The notes under the pieces: model-generated
Databases searched by the model: none
Seen by the model: the letters and a program-made list of their open reading frames with translations, nothing else
What the model was told of the DNA's origin: nothing
Part shown: piece by piece, positions 23,092 to 33,045 of the stretch
Layout of the letters: every line of letters begins with the position of its first letter
How positions within the stretch are numbered: position 1 is the first letter of the stretch
From: Mercenaria mercenaria
Taxonomy: Eukaryota; Mollusca; Bivalvia; Venerida; Veneridae
DNA length: 64,000 bases
Direction of reading: 5' to 3'
Assembly (NCBI RefSeq): GCF_021730395.1
Contig: NC_069375.1
Span: 14,593,001-14,657,000 of the forward strand
Position numbers and translations under genes: made by a program

Positions 23092-24114
23092 GGGGAGTGT
23101 CCGGGTAAATTCGGACATCGACATAATTCGTACAGTTTTAAAGTCAAATCTGTAATTATATGTTCCCACATCCGATAAAGCTATTTTATGTCTCTTTAAA
23201 TTTGTGAAATTGGTATGTCTCCGTTAAAGTACAATCAAGTCACCAAACATCTTAACATCGGATATAACGTAACAACTGAGGTAATGACGTAGTTCTCATT
23301 CTTTCTGCGAACAACAAAGATATCTTTGAAAGCGGGAATTTTTCAAAGAGGATTCAATTCATGTATCAGGCATGATTTCATAGTATTGCTTTTAACTTTG
23401 AAATCAAAATGGAAGATAAATATGTTAAAAACTAAATAATATCTGTTGTTTTCCTCCAAAATCAAAGGATTGTCTAAAATAAGGCAAAAGTGTTAGTGTC
23501 CGAGTTTAAACACCTGTTTTCTTATAGTAGAAAAAATCGAACATGCAATTTTAAGGGTCAGTGCAGACTCCCTGTACTATGTTGTTTCCGATATTGACCA
23601 AAACAGTTACAGTCAAACCTTTGTTAAAGACCACCTGGCTATAAAGACCGCATATTTTGTTTCCCATTTTAAAATTTTCAGTGTATTTTAACCTGTGAAT
23701 ATAGGCCACCTCTCAATAAAGACTCTACCGAGGGTGGTCTTTATAGACAGGTTTGAGTGCATATAAATAATGATGAATATCTATATTTTTCAGATCTATG
23801 TTTGAATTTTACTTTTTAAATACAGTTTTAGTGTCCGAATTATTCCTACGTATTTTATTATGTCCGAATTATTCCTACATTGTGTCCGAATTTTCCTACC
23901 TCGTCCGAGTTATGCCGACTGAGAGCAGGGCCAATGAAATCGATTGTGTGACAACATTTTAAGGTTACAAACCTAAATATGATTGGATATCGCATCTTCA
24001 GATATTCTTTCTCCTTACTGCTTGGGTTTGTTAAGCAGCGAATCAAAATTACCTTCACAGCAACCTGTCAAACTCGAACTGTTAAAAATCGTCCGAATTT
24101 ACCCGGTCGCCCCC
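23092..24114. mobile_element. TA-flanked TIR element of about 1.0 kb, non-autonomous
   Basis: The left end GGGGAGTGTCCGGGTAAATT (then CGGAC) and the reverse complement of the right end, GGGGGCGACCGGGTAAATT (then CGGAC), match; both are flanked by TA. Inside are subterminal repeats of TGTCCGAATTATTCCTAC near 23830-23900 and a nested smaller MITE (23609-23761). No transposase frame seen. Confidence 0.7.
23609..23761. mobile_element. Nested mariner-type MITE
   Basis: Ends ACAGTCAAACCTTTGT and ACAGGTTTGAGTGCA are inverted, with AAAGACCACCTGGCTATAAA and GGTGGTCTTTATAGAC as inner arms. It is related to the element at 48555-48732. Confidence 0.65.
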
Positions 24115-24417
24115 TAACTTCCAACTTAAATAATAATTTTTCATAATGTTTACTGAAATATATGTGAGCTTTTATTTGCTGTTATATAGATACTTCCAGT
24201 AGAATTAACATTTGAGTTATAGTGTGTATTTGTGTATTTTTTCTTTTGTATGGTTGTTTGTTTTTGCTTTTTTTTATGTAAATATGTAATATGACCGGAT
24301 ATTGATTGTAAATGGCATTGATATATTGTACATGTATGTTTCTTGTAATTCTGTAAAAGAATGGCCGTTTGCATATCATTTATTATATTGATGATATTGT
24401 ATACAATATATATGATG

Positions 24418-25415
24418 ATGATCGACAATGACAAAGCTGCGTCCAGTAGTCATTGACTATCTTCTGGTCGACAATGACACAGCTGCGTCCTGTAGTCATT
24501 GACTACCTTCTGGTCGACAATGGTACAGCTGCGTCCTATAGTCATTGACTATCTTCTGGCTGACAATGGTACAGCTGCATCCTGTAGGCATGGACTATCT
24601 TCTGGCTGACAATGATACAGCTGCGTCCTGTAGTCATTGACTCCCTTCTGGTCGACAATGGTACAGCTGCATCCTATAGGCATGGACTATCTTCTGGCTG
24701 ACAATGGTACAGCTGCGTCCTGTAGGCATGGACTATCTTCTGGCTGACAATGGTACAGCTGCGTCCTGTAGTCATTGACTATCTTCTGGTCGCCAATGGT
24801 ACAGCTGCGTCCTGTAGGCATGGACTATCTTCTGGCTGACAATGATACAGCTGCGTCCTGTAGTCATTGACTACCTTCTGGTCGACAATGGTACAGCTGC
24901 GTCCTGTAGGCATGGACTATCTTCTGGCTGACAATGGTACAGCTGCGTCCTGTAGGCATGGACTATCTTCTGGCTGACAATGGTACAGCTGCGTCCTGTA
25001 TTCATTTACTATCTTCTGGTCGCCAATGGTACAGCTGCGTCCTGTAGGCATGGACTATCTTTGAAGTCGACATTGGTATAGGTGCGTCCTGTAGTCATTG
25101 ACTATATTCTGGTCGATAATGGTACAGCTGCGTCCTGTAGTCATTGACTATCTTTAAGTCGACAATTGTACAGCTGCGTCCTGTAGGCATGGACTATCTT
25201 TAAGTCGACATTGGTACAGCTGCGTCCTGTAGTCATTGACTATCTTCTGGTCGCCAATGGTACAGCTGCGTCCTGTAGTCATTGACTATCTTCTGGTCGC
25301 CAATGGTACAGCTGCGTCCTGTAGTCATTGACTATCTTTACGTCGACATTGGTATAGCTGCGTCCTGTAGGCATGGACTATCTTTAAGTCGACATTGGTA
25401 TAGCTGTGTCCTGTA
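24418..25415 (+). repeat. 46-bp VNTR, about 21 copies
   Basis: The unit reads GACAATGGTACAGCTGCGTC, CTGTAGTCATTGACTATC, TTCTGGTC, with a TAGGCATGGACTA alternative in place of TAGTCATTGACTA. Each unit carries the E-box/PvuII palindrome CAGCTG, and one variant carries TAGTCA-T-TGACTA, a near-perfect 13-bp palindrome. Confidence 0.92.
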
Positions 25416-25713
25416 GGCATAGTCTTTATTCCTGTATAAGAATTATTTGATTGTTCAGATTCACTTTGTAAGTAAAATCTAAATACTAATCCTGTGACAA
25501 TGTCTATGAAGTTTCAGTATTAAGTGTTAACCATTTAAAAAAAACTGACATTAGTAAGAAATGTAAGAGTGAAGTATAATTATACAATATGTATCTAGTG
25601 ATTAGTTGTAGTGCTTGATAACTCATGTTAGTGTTACGCATTTTATTTAGTTCTACGTACGTACGCCGGTAAAAGTGTAGTTTTTATGTGACTGGCAGAA
25701 AATTTTTCTGTTT

Positions 25714-25719
25714 AATAAA
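25714..25719 (+). terminator. Poly(A) signal AATAAA, probable end of convertase transcript
   Basis: AATAAA with a likely cleavage site around 25730-25736 and a T/GT-rich downstream element (GTTGCTGTATTGTTGTTG) straight after. It is the first such combination I noticed after the stop codon. Confidence 0.5.
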
Positions 25720-26061
25720 GGTTTTGCATTCAATGATCTTGTCTTTTGTGTGTTGCTGTATTGTTGTTGTTTTTGTGTTTGTTTGTTTGTTTGTTTTTTT
25801 ATCTTTTCATCTTTATGTCTGACTCATTAAAAGAGATATCAGAAGGCTCAGCATTAATTCATGCGTTTCTAAAAGAGGCTTCAACGATATTTCTAATTAG
25901 AAACGCGAAATGTAGACTATAAGAACAATTTTTTGATCGACGCATCCTGGTGAATCAAAATAAAATACCAATGAATGCATGGTGCTTGCACATGTATCAG
26001 ATTTTTATACATATCAAAACTGTCACCGATATAACAGATCCGGGGAAAATACTGAAATATT

Positions 26062-26592
26062 ATGTTATTTTACCAGACTTATATAGCGCCCTTTTCATGT
26101 TAAATACGTTCAAAGGTGCTTTACATATAGCAAACGCAGCCAAAGAGGCCGCGAAATTCATCATCTACTAGAACAGACACAGAGCGATCTGACCAGGGAA
26201 AGCCCCCAGAACAGATCTCACTTTTTAGATACAGGCCTGTCCGGCTAACTTAGCATAGCTCTTTTCGAATACACAGCCTGGTTCTTTAACCTTTAGCCTG
26301 CTGGTGGCAAGTAATTCTGCATTTATGACCAGTGCAGACCAAGATCAGCCTGCACATCTGTGCAGTCTGATCATGGTCTGCACTGTTCGCTATTCAGTCA
26401 GTAAATTTTCAGTGAACACCCGTTTGAATAATAAATGGAGTCACTTAAATTGAATAATGGACCAGTCCATTTTAGAAATTTAGCAGGGTGAAGGTTAACG
26501 TGCCCGGTGTATAGCACTGATACACGCGAAGCCGTCTTTCCTATCAAGAACCAGTACAGGCCTCTTAGGTGGGAGACACTCGAGAGCATAGA
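26062..26592 (-). mobile_element. SINE (type C) copy, interrupted by a TTAA MITE
   Basis: The - strand copy shares GGGCGCTATATAA..., CAGATCGCTCTGTGTCTGT and the TATCAGTGCTATACACCGGG part with the fuller copy at 55583-56025. The tRNA-like head is missing. A MITE at 26290-26494 splits it. Confidence 0.8.
26290..26494 (+). mobile_element. TTAA-flanked MITE (piggyBac-like), copy 1
   Basis: It starts CCTTTAGCCTGCTGG and ends CAGGGTGAAGG, with TTAA on both sides (26286-26289 and 26495-26498). The copy of the host SINE at 55840 has TTTAATGTGCCC in the same place without the insert. The core holds an imperfect palindrome around GATCAGCCTGCACATC. Confidence 0.88.
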
Positions 26593-28418
26593 AATACTAA
26601 TAGGTACGTGTCTTCCGTAATTCAGACGACAACTTTTTATGTCTATATAATAGCGAGTGAATAAAAGTCTTACATATTGTATATAAATAACTTCTTATCT
26701 AAAGTCTACTTGTAAATATTTTCACTGAAGGTTGAATACAGCACATTTTAGTCTGAACTTTCAAAACACACACAAACATTCTGTTTATATTAAGTACTTT
26801 GTTATATAAGTGATGTACGTCAAAGTATTTTTCATCCTTGGGATTATTTGCAATGTTTACGACGCGTTCCTTTTTGATGAGCCCTGCAACAGGACGATGT
26901 AAGGAAAAGAAAATTTACTGTGCGATGAAATGTTAAAGATGGTCAGATATATAGTGACTGCTTTACTTCGCTAAACTTTATCAATGTTCATGGTAAAAAT
27001 AAAGATTACAGTCTACAGAGTGCAATGTTTTTGTCCAGATATCTCAGTACTCGGTTGTTTCCGTATCGGACTGAAGTAAACTGTGTGTGCGGTTTAAGAA
27101 TATATCATTCTTGACATACCGTTACACCCGCTCGATCGAAAAAAAACAACAAAAATTATCTCAAACCCACAGAATGTTCTTATTCTGTTCTTAACTCAAC
27201 AGTAAACTAAATCTGCGGGATCTATGTTTGCTTTATACACGTGGTATATTTCATTTGCTACAGAAAAACTCCTGAAATCGACTTTATCATCGGCAAGGAT
27301 TGTACACATGGGATGATAAACATTAATCCCTCCGCATCTGGATCACTGTCGGCATATATAACCAACAAGAGCCCAAATACCTGCAGCAACACCGTGTGCC
27401 TCAAGTCTTGCAACACGGTTTCAAGCTCCGTGTTCGCTCTCAAGACCCGTTTCAATGTTGTCATGCCTTTCCCCGTCCATCTATTGACACACGGGATTCA
27501 ACGGATGTGAAGAACGGAAGTCTTCATAAAACCAGTACTTTTGGTAAATTGTATTGCTCGTTTTGCACACATTTTCGCTTTCATGGGAATACTAGTACCA
27601 GTTCGCTATGCTGTACCAGGCCTACATGTTTTCCTTGTAAAACTTATTGTGAACACAGCAGCTAGAATAAATTGACAAAGTGACAACAGGGTCCAATCTA
27701 TGCAAATGCGTACACATGTGCAATATTTATGAAAGATGGCTTTCACATTCAAAGATATGCGAGTTGTCAGCACATTTTTCAGAACCAGTAAGTTCAGTCG
27801 TATCTTGATAACCTGGGCGTAATGTTTGAGTACATTTCTAACGTTTTTGCTATTTATAACTGATATTAGATTGTACAGTCAACATTCATATTTCGTCCAG
27901 ACAGCATGGTATATTTATCGAAAATCCTGTATCTTGATCAGTCAGTTTATGAATCGTTTACGTCGTCATTTTTTTTCTTTGAAGGTGAAGAATGGATTTG
28001 TACACTGCCACATACACAGCCCCGCATTGTGATTGACTTGAATATATATACACTGCCCTTTGCTAGTGGAATACGATATTTTTGCTACATGTTAAAATTA
28101 GTTTCCACATTTTGTCGTGTAAGATACTTGAATAAAATTTACATATTCATTTATCTTTAGTTGAATACATTACTTTATTATATACCTATATAAACTCTGT
28201 AAAACGAAATCGGCCTGTATTTCACAATTAAATATGAACAGGGGCAGAAAAAATCGTATTGTACCTTTAAATGCCAGTCTTAATTGACACAGTTCTATAA
28301 ATAGTACACATTAAAACTTAGTCTCATTTTAATATCGATAATCATTAAAGATTTCGTTTAATAACAAAACAACAAACTAAAAGGTAGATGTATATAACAA
28401 AATGGTCATTATAACAGT
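26593..28418. other. Intergenic, nothing recognised
   Basis: Short open frames at 27241-27665 on both strands show no splice context or family I recognise. The rest is AT-rich. Confidence 0.35.
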
Positions 28419-28551
28419 AGCTAGATCTGGGAATTTGTATTCTGCTCTCGTGGATTTTGCAAGGTCGGATCACACTCGGCGCTTACGCGCCTCGTGAGAT
28501 CCGATCTGCCAAAAATCCACTCGAGCCGAATACAGCATCCCAGATCGAGCT
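28419..28551. mobile_element. Hairpin MITE, 133 bp
   Basis: Imperfect inverted repeat: starts AGCTAGATCTGGGAATTTG and ends CATCCCAGATCGAGCT, with inner arms GGTCGGATCACACTCGG and CTCGTGAGATCCGATC, turning at GCGCTTACGCGC. Confidence 0.75.
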
Positions 28552-29117
28552 AATATTATATTTGGCAAAAGTCTGACTGTGGAATATTTTGCTATGAAAT
28601 CCGAGTATACTTATGTCGCATTTCTATATATCATTGGAATGAATTTTCAATATGTCATAGACTTTTCCGTTTTCGTGTTCGATTCTTTCCATATTGTAGC
28701 ATGTGTAATGAGTATTATGGTAAGTAAATCTGCTATACTACGTACCATTTAACATACCCTTTTTCCATGAAGTTTCAGAATGATATTAATTGTAAGATAA
28801 TGATTATACCTAACGTCCAGTTATGCCGAGCTTGCCATTTGTCAGACAGACAGAAGTGAAAAGGGCAAGGATGGAAATGAACAGTTAAGTTGTTTAGGGC
28901 CTTGTCTCATCATAGGAAACTTCTGTACCAAATATTTTCAGATTTGTGCATTGCATGTCAGAGCTATAACGCTGGCAATATCTGACGGACTCGAGCTAGG
29001 CACGACCAAATACTGTTTAATTATATTAAAACGCTGGTTTAAAGTCATATTAAAACTCCTGTTTTATTACAGAAGATTACAATGGATGACATAAACAATA
29101 ATTGCCGTCTTCCTTTT
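28552..29117. other. Intergenic, nothing recognised
   Basis: No exon, repeat or element that I can support. Confidence 0.35.
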
Positions 29118-29247
29118 TCTATTTTATTCAATACTGGTGTGGTAACAAACGGTTTTTCTGTAGGAGAACGAATCCAGAATTTAGCTATTTTATTCAATAC
29201 TGGTGTGGTAACAAACGGTTTTTATGTAGGAAAACGAATCCAGAATT
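29118..29247 (+). repeat. Direct tandem duplication, two units of about 64 bp
   Basis: TATTTTATTCAATACTGG...AACGAATCCAGAATT occurs twice in a row with few differences, immediately left of a fold-back MITE. Confidence 0.85.
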
Positions 29248-29260
29248 AAGCAATGGTGAT

Positions 29261-29443
29261 ATGAGCCGTGCCAGGATCCATGCTGTTCGCTTTTAAAGCC
29301 TATTAGGATTGGAGAAACCATTAGCGAACAGCATGGATCCTGACCAGACACGGATCCTGACCAGACTGCGCGGATGCGCAGGCTGGTCTGGATCCATGCT
29401 GGTCACAAAGACACTATGTTGGTTTTCTCATGGCACGGCTCAT
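29261..29443. mobile_element. Fold-back MITE (TGAGCC family), copy 1
   Basis: Starts TGAGCCGTGCCA and ends TTCTCATGGCACGGCTCA. The left arm is shortened compared with the full copy at 36270. The GGATCCATGCT palindromic core is present. Confidence 0.85.
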
Positions 29444-29931
29444 ATATGGGAAAGCATGTAATGTATAATGAGCATTAAAATGATCTATATACTCCCATCC
29501 CCCGGTAAGTTGTAGAGAAATCTATGTTGCATTAATGCATTGGAAAGAAGGAGTTTATGGTACTCCTAAAATACAAACAAAAGTCGTAGAAGTTAGATAA
29601 GCATGGCCTCTTTCACCCGCGCGAACCTAACAACCTATTCCATATAAAGAAAAAACATTCATTTTATAAATGGCATTGATATGTCGAGGATTTATTGTAA
29701 ATGTATACTTTTTTACACGCAGTCACAATACGTTTGCGATCAATCCCCAATGTTGTGAGTTCTTCGAAGTCATACGTCATATAATACGAGATTAAAATCC
29801 TTTCAAGAATTTACTCCCAACATAAACAATATTTCGGCTTATCACGTTATAGACAGAAAGGTATGTTTTTCAAATAAAAGAAAAAAGTTGTACAAATGAT
29901 CCCTAAATGATATTTCTACACTATAATTAAG

Positions 29932-31133
29932 CTATTTCTTGTAGGCGGTTTTAATACCCCCGTTGTCTGTCCACATATGTGCCTGATAGTCGCTAAATAA
30001 TGCTAAGTTCTTCCATGAATAGGTTTTGGGATCAATGTAAGTTTCATTTTTATACCATTTCCCTCTCTTCGCACTGCTGGATTTGGTTTCACGCTGCATT
30101 CTCTGTACAATATCCGGTATTTTACTGACCGGAAGCTTCTGAGGGGTACCAGGCATCCCCCGAAATAGGTTGTTGTACATTGTTCCCCCTGCAATGGTAA
30201 CAATAAAATCTGTAAAAAGATCCTTTGGAACCAAAGAATGCAACCAAGCAGAATAATAGCAGACTCGGTTTGATTGAGTCTGTTCATGAGAGGTAATGAA
30301 ATATGCAACACCTTTCCAAGCCATGTTGATTTATCTACGAGAATTGAAATCGAAGTATGATAGGAAATGTACTTATAACGATAACGGTATAAATGAAATT
30401 ATGTAACACCAAACACTTTGTACCATTATAGAATGTCTTTGATCTAGAACTATATCTGTATTGCTCACTTTTTAGTTTAGTTTATACTAATTTATTTTAG
30501 CTCGGTTCTGGTGAAAGCTTTAAGCTTATTTGAACCATTCTCGAATCCGCTTCCTGGAAAATCCAGTACTGGTGTCATATGAGAAGTCATGGTCGTGACC
30601 CCAATGGGACTCGAACCCAAGACCTCTAAGTTGAGCGGCCGAAACCTTAACCACTAGACCACCGCTCCTCTTTTGCCAGAGACTATAGACAGAATCATAC
30701 ACTTTGCTAAAATCAGTAAATACAGCGAATGGCGGACGTTTATTCAGTTTAATTAAGTTTGTTAAGGATAATAAATAATATAAAGCACTCATTCTGAACC
30801 CGTTTTGTTTATTTTGCCATTTGAGTTTGCCCACAGAAACAACCCCCACTCGAAATTTAACGACAAAGACTATTCTCTTGTTTTAGAGAACAATTTTACG
30901 TATAATTGCCGATTATTTTAAATGAATTATTATTGTTGTAACTTTATTTAGGAAAAGTTTTTTTGTTTTTCCTTTCCTGCTACATTTTTCATGACTATAT
31001 TCAAATACATACCAGTTTGACCGGTGTTCGGCCGTGCGTCCATCATTCTTTGCTGCATTGTGGAGGCTGAGTTAGCTCCCCCTACCCTCTGTACAGAGGT
31101 ACCTATAGCTGCCACGGACATTTTTAAGGTCAG
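29932..31133 (-). CDS. Candidate two-exon gene of unknown function
   Basis: Exon A on the - strand runs 31133-31013: acceptor TTTTGCAG, then an ATG at 31121 opening MSVAAIGTSVQRVGG, and a donor CTG|GTATGT at phase 1. Exon B ends with a TAG at 29932-29934. If it begins at 30311, after GGAAAG, its phase fits exon A and the join reads TGQTGVAYFITSHEQTQ. If not, an ATG at 30324 opens a 130-residue protein (MAWKGVAYF...). The product would be soluble, basic towards the C-terminus, with a Trp/Tyr-rich end (YIDPKTYSWKNLALFSDYQ). I recognise no family. The exon B acceptor is weak. A SINE and a LINE relic lie in the proposed intron. It could be a real small gene, a retained fragment or chance. Confidence 0.4.
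30497..30670 (-). mobile_element. tRNA-derived SINE (type B)
   Basis: On the - strand it starts GAGCGGTGGTCTAGTGGTTA (A box) and has GGGTTCGAGTCCC (B box) about 50 bp on, then a non-tRNA body ending near AGCTAAAATAA. It is a SINE head rather than a functional tRNA, because the sequence continues as body and lacks a proper acceptor stem. Confidence 0.8.
30675..30849 (-). mobile_element. LINE reverse-transcriptase relic
   Basis: The - strand encodes KQNGFRMSA and then FAVFTDFSKVYDSVYS, the RT stretch around motif A of Jockey/RTE-type LINEs (compare QHGFR and MDFSKVFD in the LINE at 38082). It ends where the type B SINE begins, so the SINE inserted into it or the two were joined by deletion. 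Confidence 0.65.
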
Positions 31134-31570
31134 CTGCAAAATAAATGATCAAGCATTGATAAGCAAAATGGCTCTCTATCAGATGCCCATGTAAAATACC
31201 TTTACAGTGTACTGATACGTGTAAAAATGTTCTGTGTACGTTTTAAGTTCATAAACTTAATGGCCGTTTTTATGCTTTAGTTAATCTTTTTAATCTGTAT
31301 TAGCATGAGCCACCAAGTGGGAAATGGGTCACTGGTACAAATATCTAACATTATTACGTTGGAAAAAATCTACATTCATGTGAGGAGAGAGTTTCACACA
31401 AGACGAAAGCTATCTTCTCAGTCGTACAATATATGTAAATTATATTCAAGTCAAGTAAACACTGTATAAACAAACAAACATTATGTGAAAATTAAAAAAA
31501 AAATCTAATTACATACAGTTACTACAAACAAGCAAATATTAAGGCCAATAGCTTAGTATACATTTATTGA

Positions 31571-31652
31571 ATGGTTTGTCGGGCAATAGTCAAAACTATC
31601 ACCCAAACCGAAGGCCGTGGGTAAATAGTTTTGACTATTGATAGGCAATCCG
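31571..31652. mobile_element. Short hairpin element
   Basis: CAATAGTCAAAACTAT and ATAGTTTTGACTATTG face each other around a GGCC-containing loop (31600-31625), with weaker outer pairing. Confidence 0.55.
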
Positions 31653-32816
31653 TTTAATACGGTGTTTTATTACAAGTCTGTAGAAAGCAATCTTCACAAC
31701 TGTTTCTTTAAATTTTCTCAGATATCATGTAATGATAACAGTGACCGGCAACAGCATGAACGATGCAATATGCTCATTTATAAGGACATTTTCTTAAACT
31801 CACTGCAATGTGATACACGAGTACTTGAAAAAAAAGCAACAGAGATTGGAGGAACTCCAGACACAGAGGAAACACTTAATAAAATTGGTCAGACTCGTGG
31901 AACTCGTGCGTTGTTCATTTAAATTTGAAACAAGTTTGGTTCTATAAAATATAGGTACACGTATGCAAACAAAATGACAAACGAATTTTACATGTGCATG
32001 TTGAAAGATTTAATGTTTGTTTGAAGATAATGCCGTATTAAGATTTGAAAATTAAAATCTTATCGCGACTGGCTTGAAAACTTTCATTTATTTATCAAAC
32101 AAAGATTTATATCTATTGATTAAATCACGACTAGGTTTTAACTGGAGACAAATATATCACGAATACAGTATATCAATTGCTGAACTTATAATCTTGGATT
32201 ATGCATGCGTTTTATGCATTGTATTGCAGTACTATATACTGTGGGACAGTGCTATGTCGGTAAAAACGCACATCGTTTGATGTGTAATTGATGCACAATG
32301 GGTACACAAAGACTGCTTAAATTCGTATCAATAATTAGACTGGTAAAAGTTAAAACAAGATTATCACAAAAGTTAAAAAGATTACACTGAACAAAACAAG
32401 AAGCAAAGTGTAAGTGTACAGGAAACGCGTATGACGTCAAATTGCGTGAGTGCAAAGTTGGTAGCTTTATCATATTAAAGGCTATTATTAAAAGGTTGTC
32501 AGTCACATTAAAGCAACATTTTAATATAATACAATCATACTTTTTAAAACAAATCTATCTTGGTTGGGCAACAAGGTAAACACCACAGAAAATCTACAAA
32601 TAAGTGTAAATGATCAGATGTTAAGTCTTGAACAAATCCGTCTCGCGGCCAACGTATGATTAACAACCTTTAAGACAGATTATTTTCCAAAATTTGTTGC
32701 TAACACTTTCTTTTGTTCATACCAATTTTAGCTCAGTGATCATTGTCTATTATTCAAGGAATATGATCTCTGTGTTTCTGCTACCGAGAACAGATCTCGA
32801 GTATATACAATAGAAC
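31653..32816. other. Intergenic, no supported gene
   Basis: An open frame ending at 31922 is preceded by an acceptor-like TTTTCTCAG at 31720, but no partner exon was found. Confidence 0.3.
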
Positions 32817-33045
32817 TGAGCCGCGCCATGAGAAAATCAACATAGCGACCAGCACGGATCTAGACCAGCCTGCGCATCCGCGCAGTCTGGTCAGAATCCA
32901 TACTGTTCGCTTTCAAAGCCTATTGGAATTAGAGAAACTGTTAGCGAACAGCATGGATCCTGACCAGACTGCGCGAATGCGCAGGCTGGTCTGGATCCAT
33001 GCTTGTCGCAAACGCACTATGTTGATTTTCTCATGGCGCGGCTCA
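32817..33045. mobile_element. Fold-back MITE (TGAGCC family), copy 2
   Basis: Starts TGAGCCGCGCCATGAG and ends CTCATGGCGCGGCTCA, with the GACCAGCCTGCGCATCC core in both arms. Confidence 0.9.

Larger units (their letters stand above)
22711..25735 (+). other. Probable convertase 3' UTR
   Basis: From the stop codon to the first convincing poly(A) signal with downstream GT-rich sequence. It holds a pogo-like MITE end (from 22744), a TIR element (23092-24114) and a 46-bp VNTR (24418-25415). UTR status is inferred; an earlier unseen poly(A) site would shorten it. Confidence 0.4.

Noticed and set aside
27241-27665. Overlapping frames on both strands
   Set aside because: No recognisable motif; frames on both strands are of similar length, as expected by chance.
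30600-30670. tRNA gene on the - strand
   Set aside because: A and B boxes are present but the sequence runs on into a SINE body and does not close an acceptor stem.
31638-31922. 94-residue frame on the + strand, possibly a terminal exon (acceptor-like TTTTCTCAG at 31720)
   Set aside because: No partner exon or recognisable domain was found and it begins inside a hairpin element.
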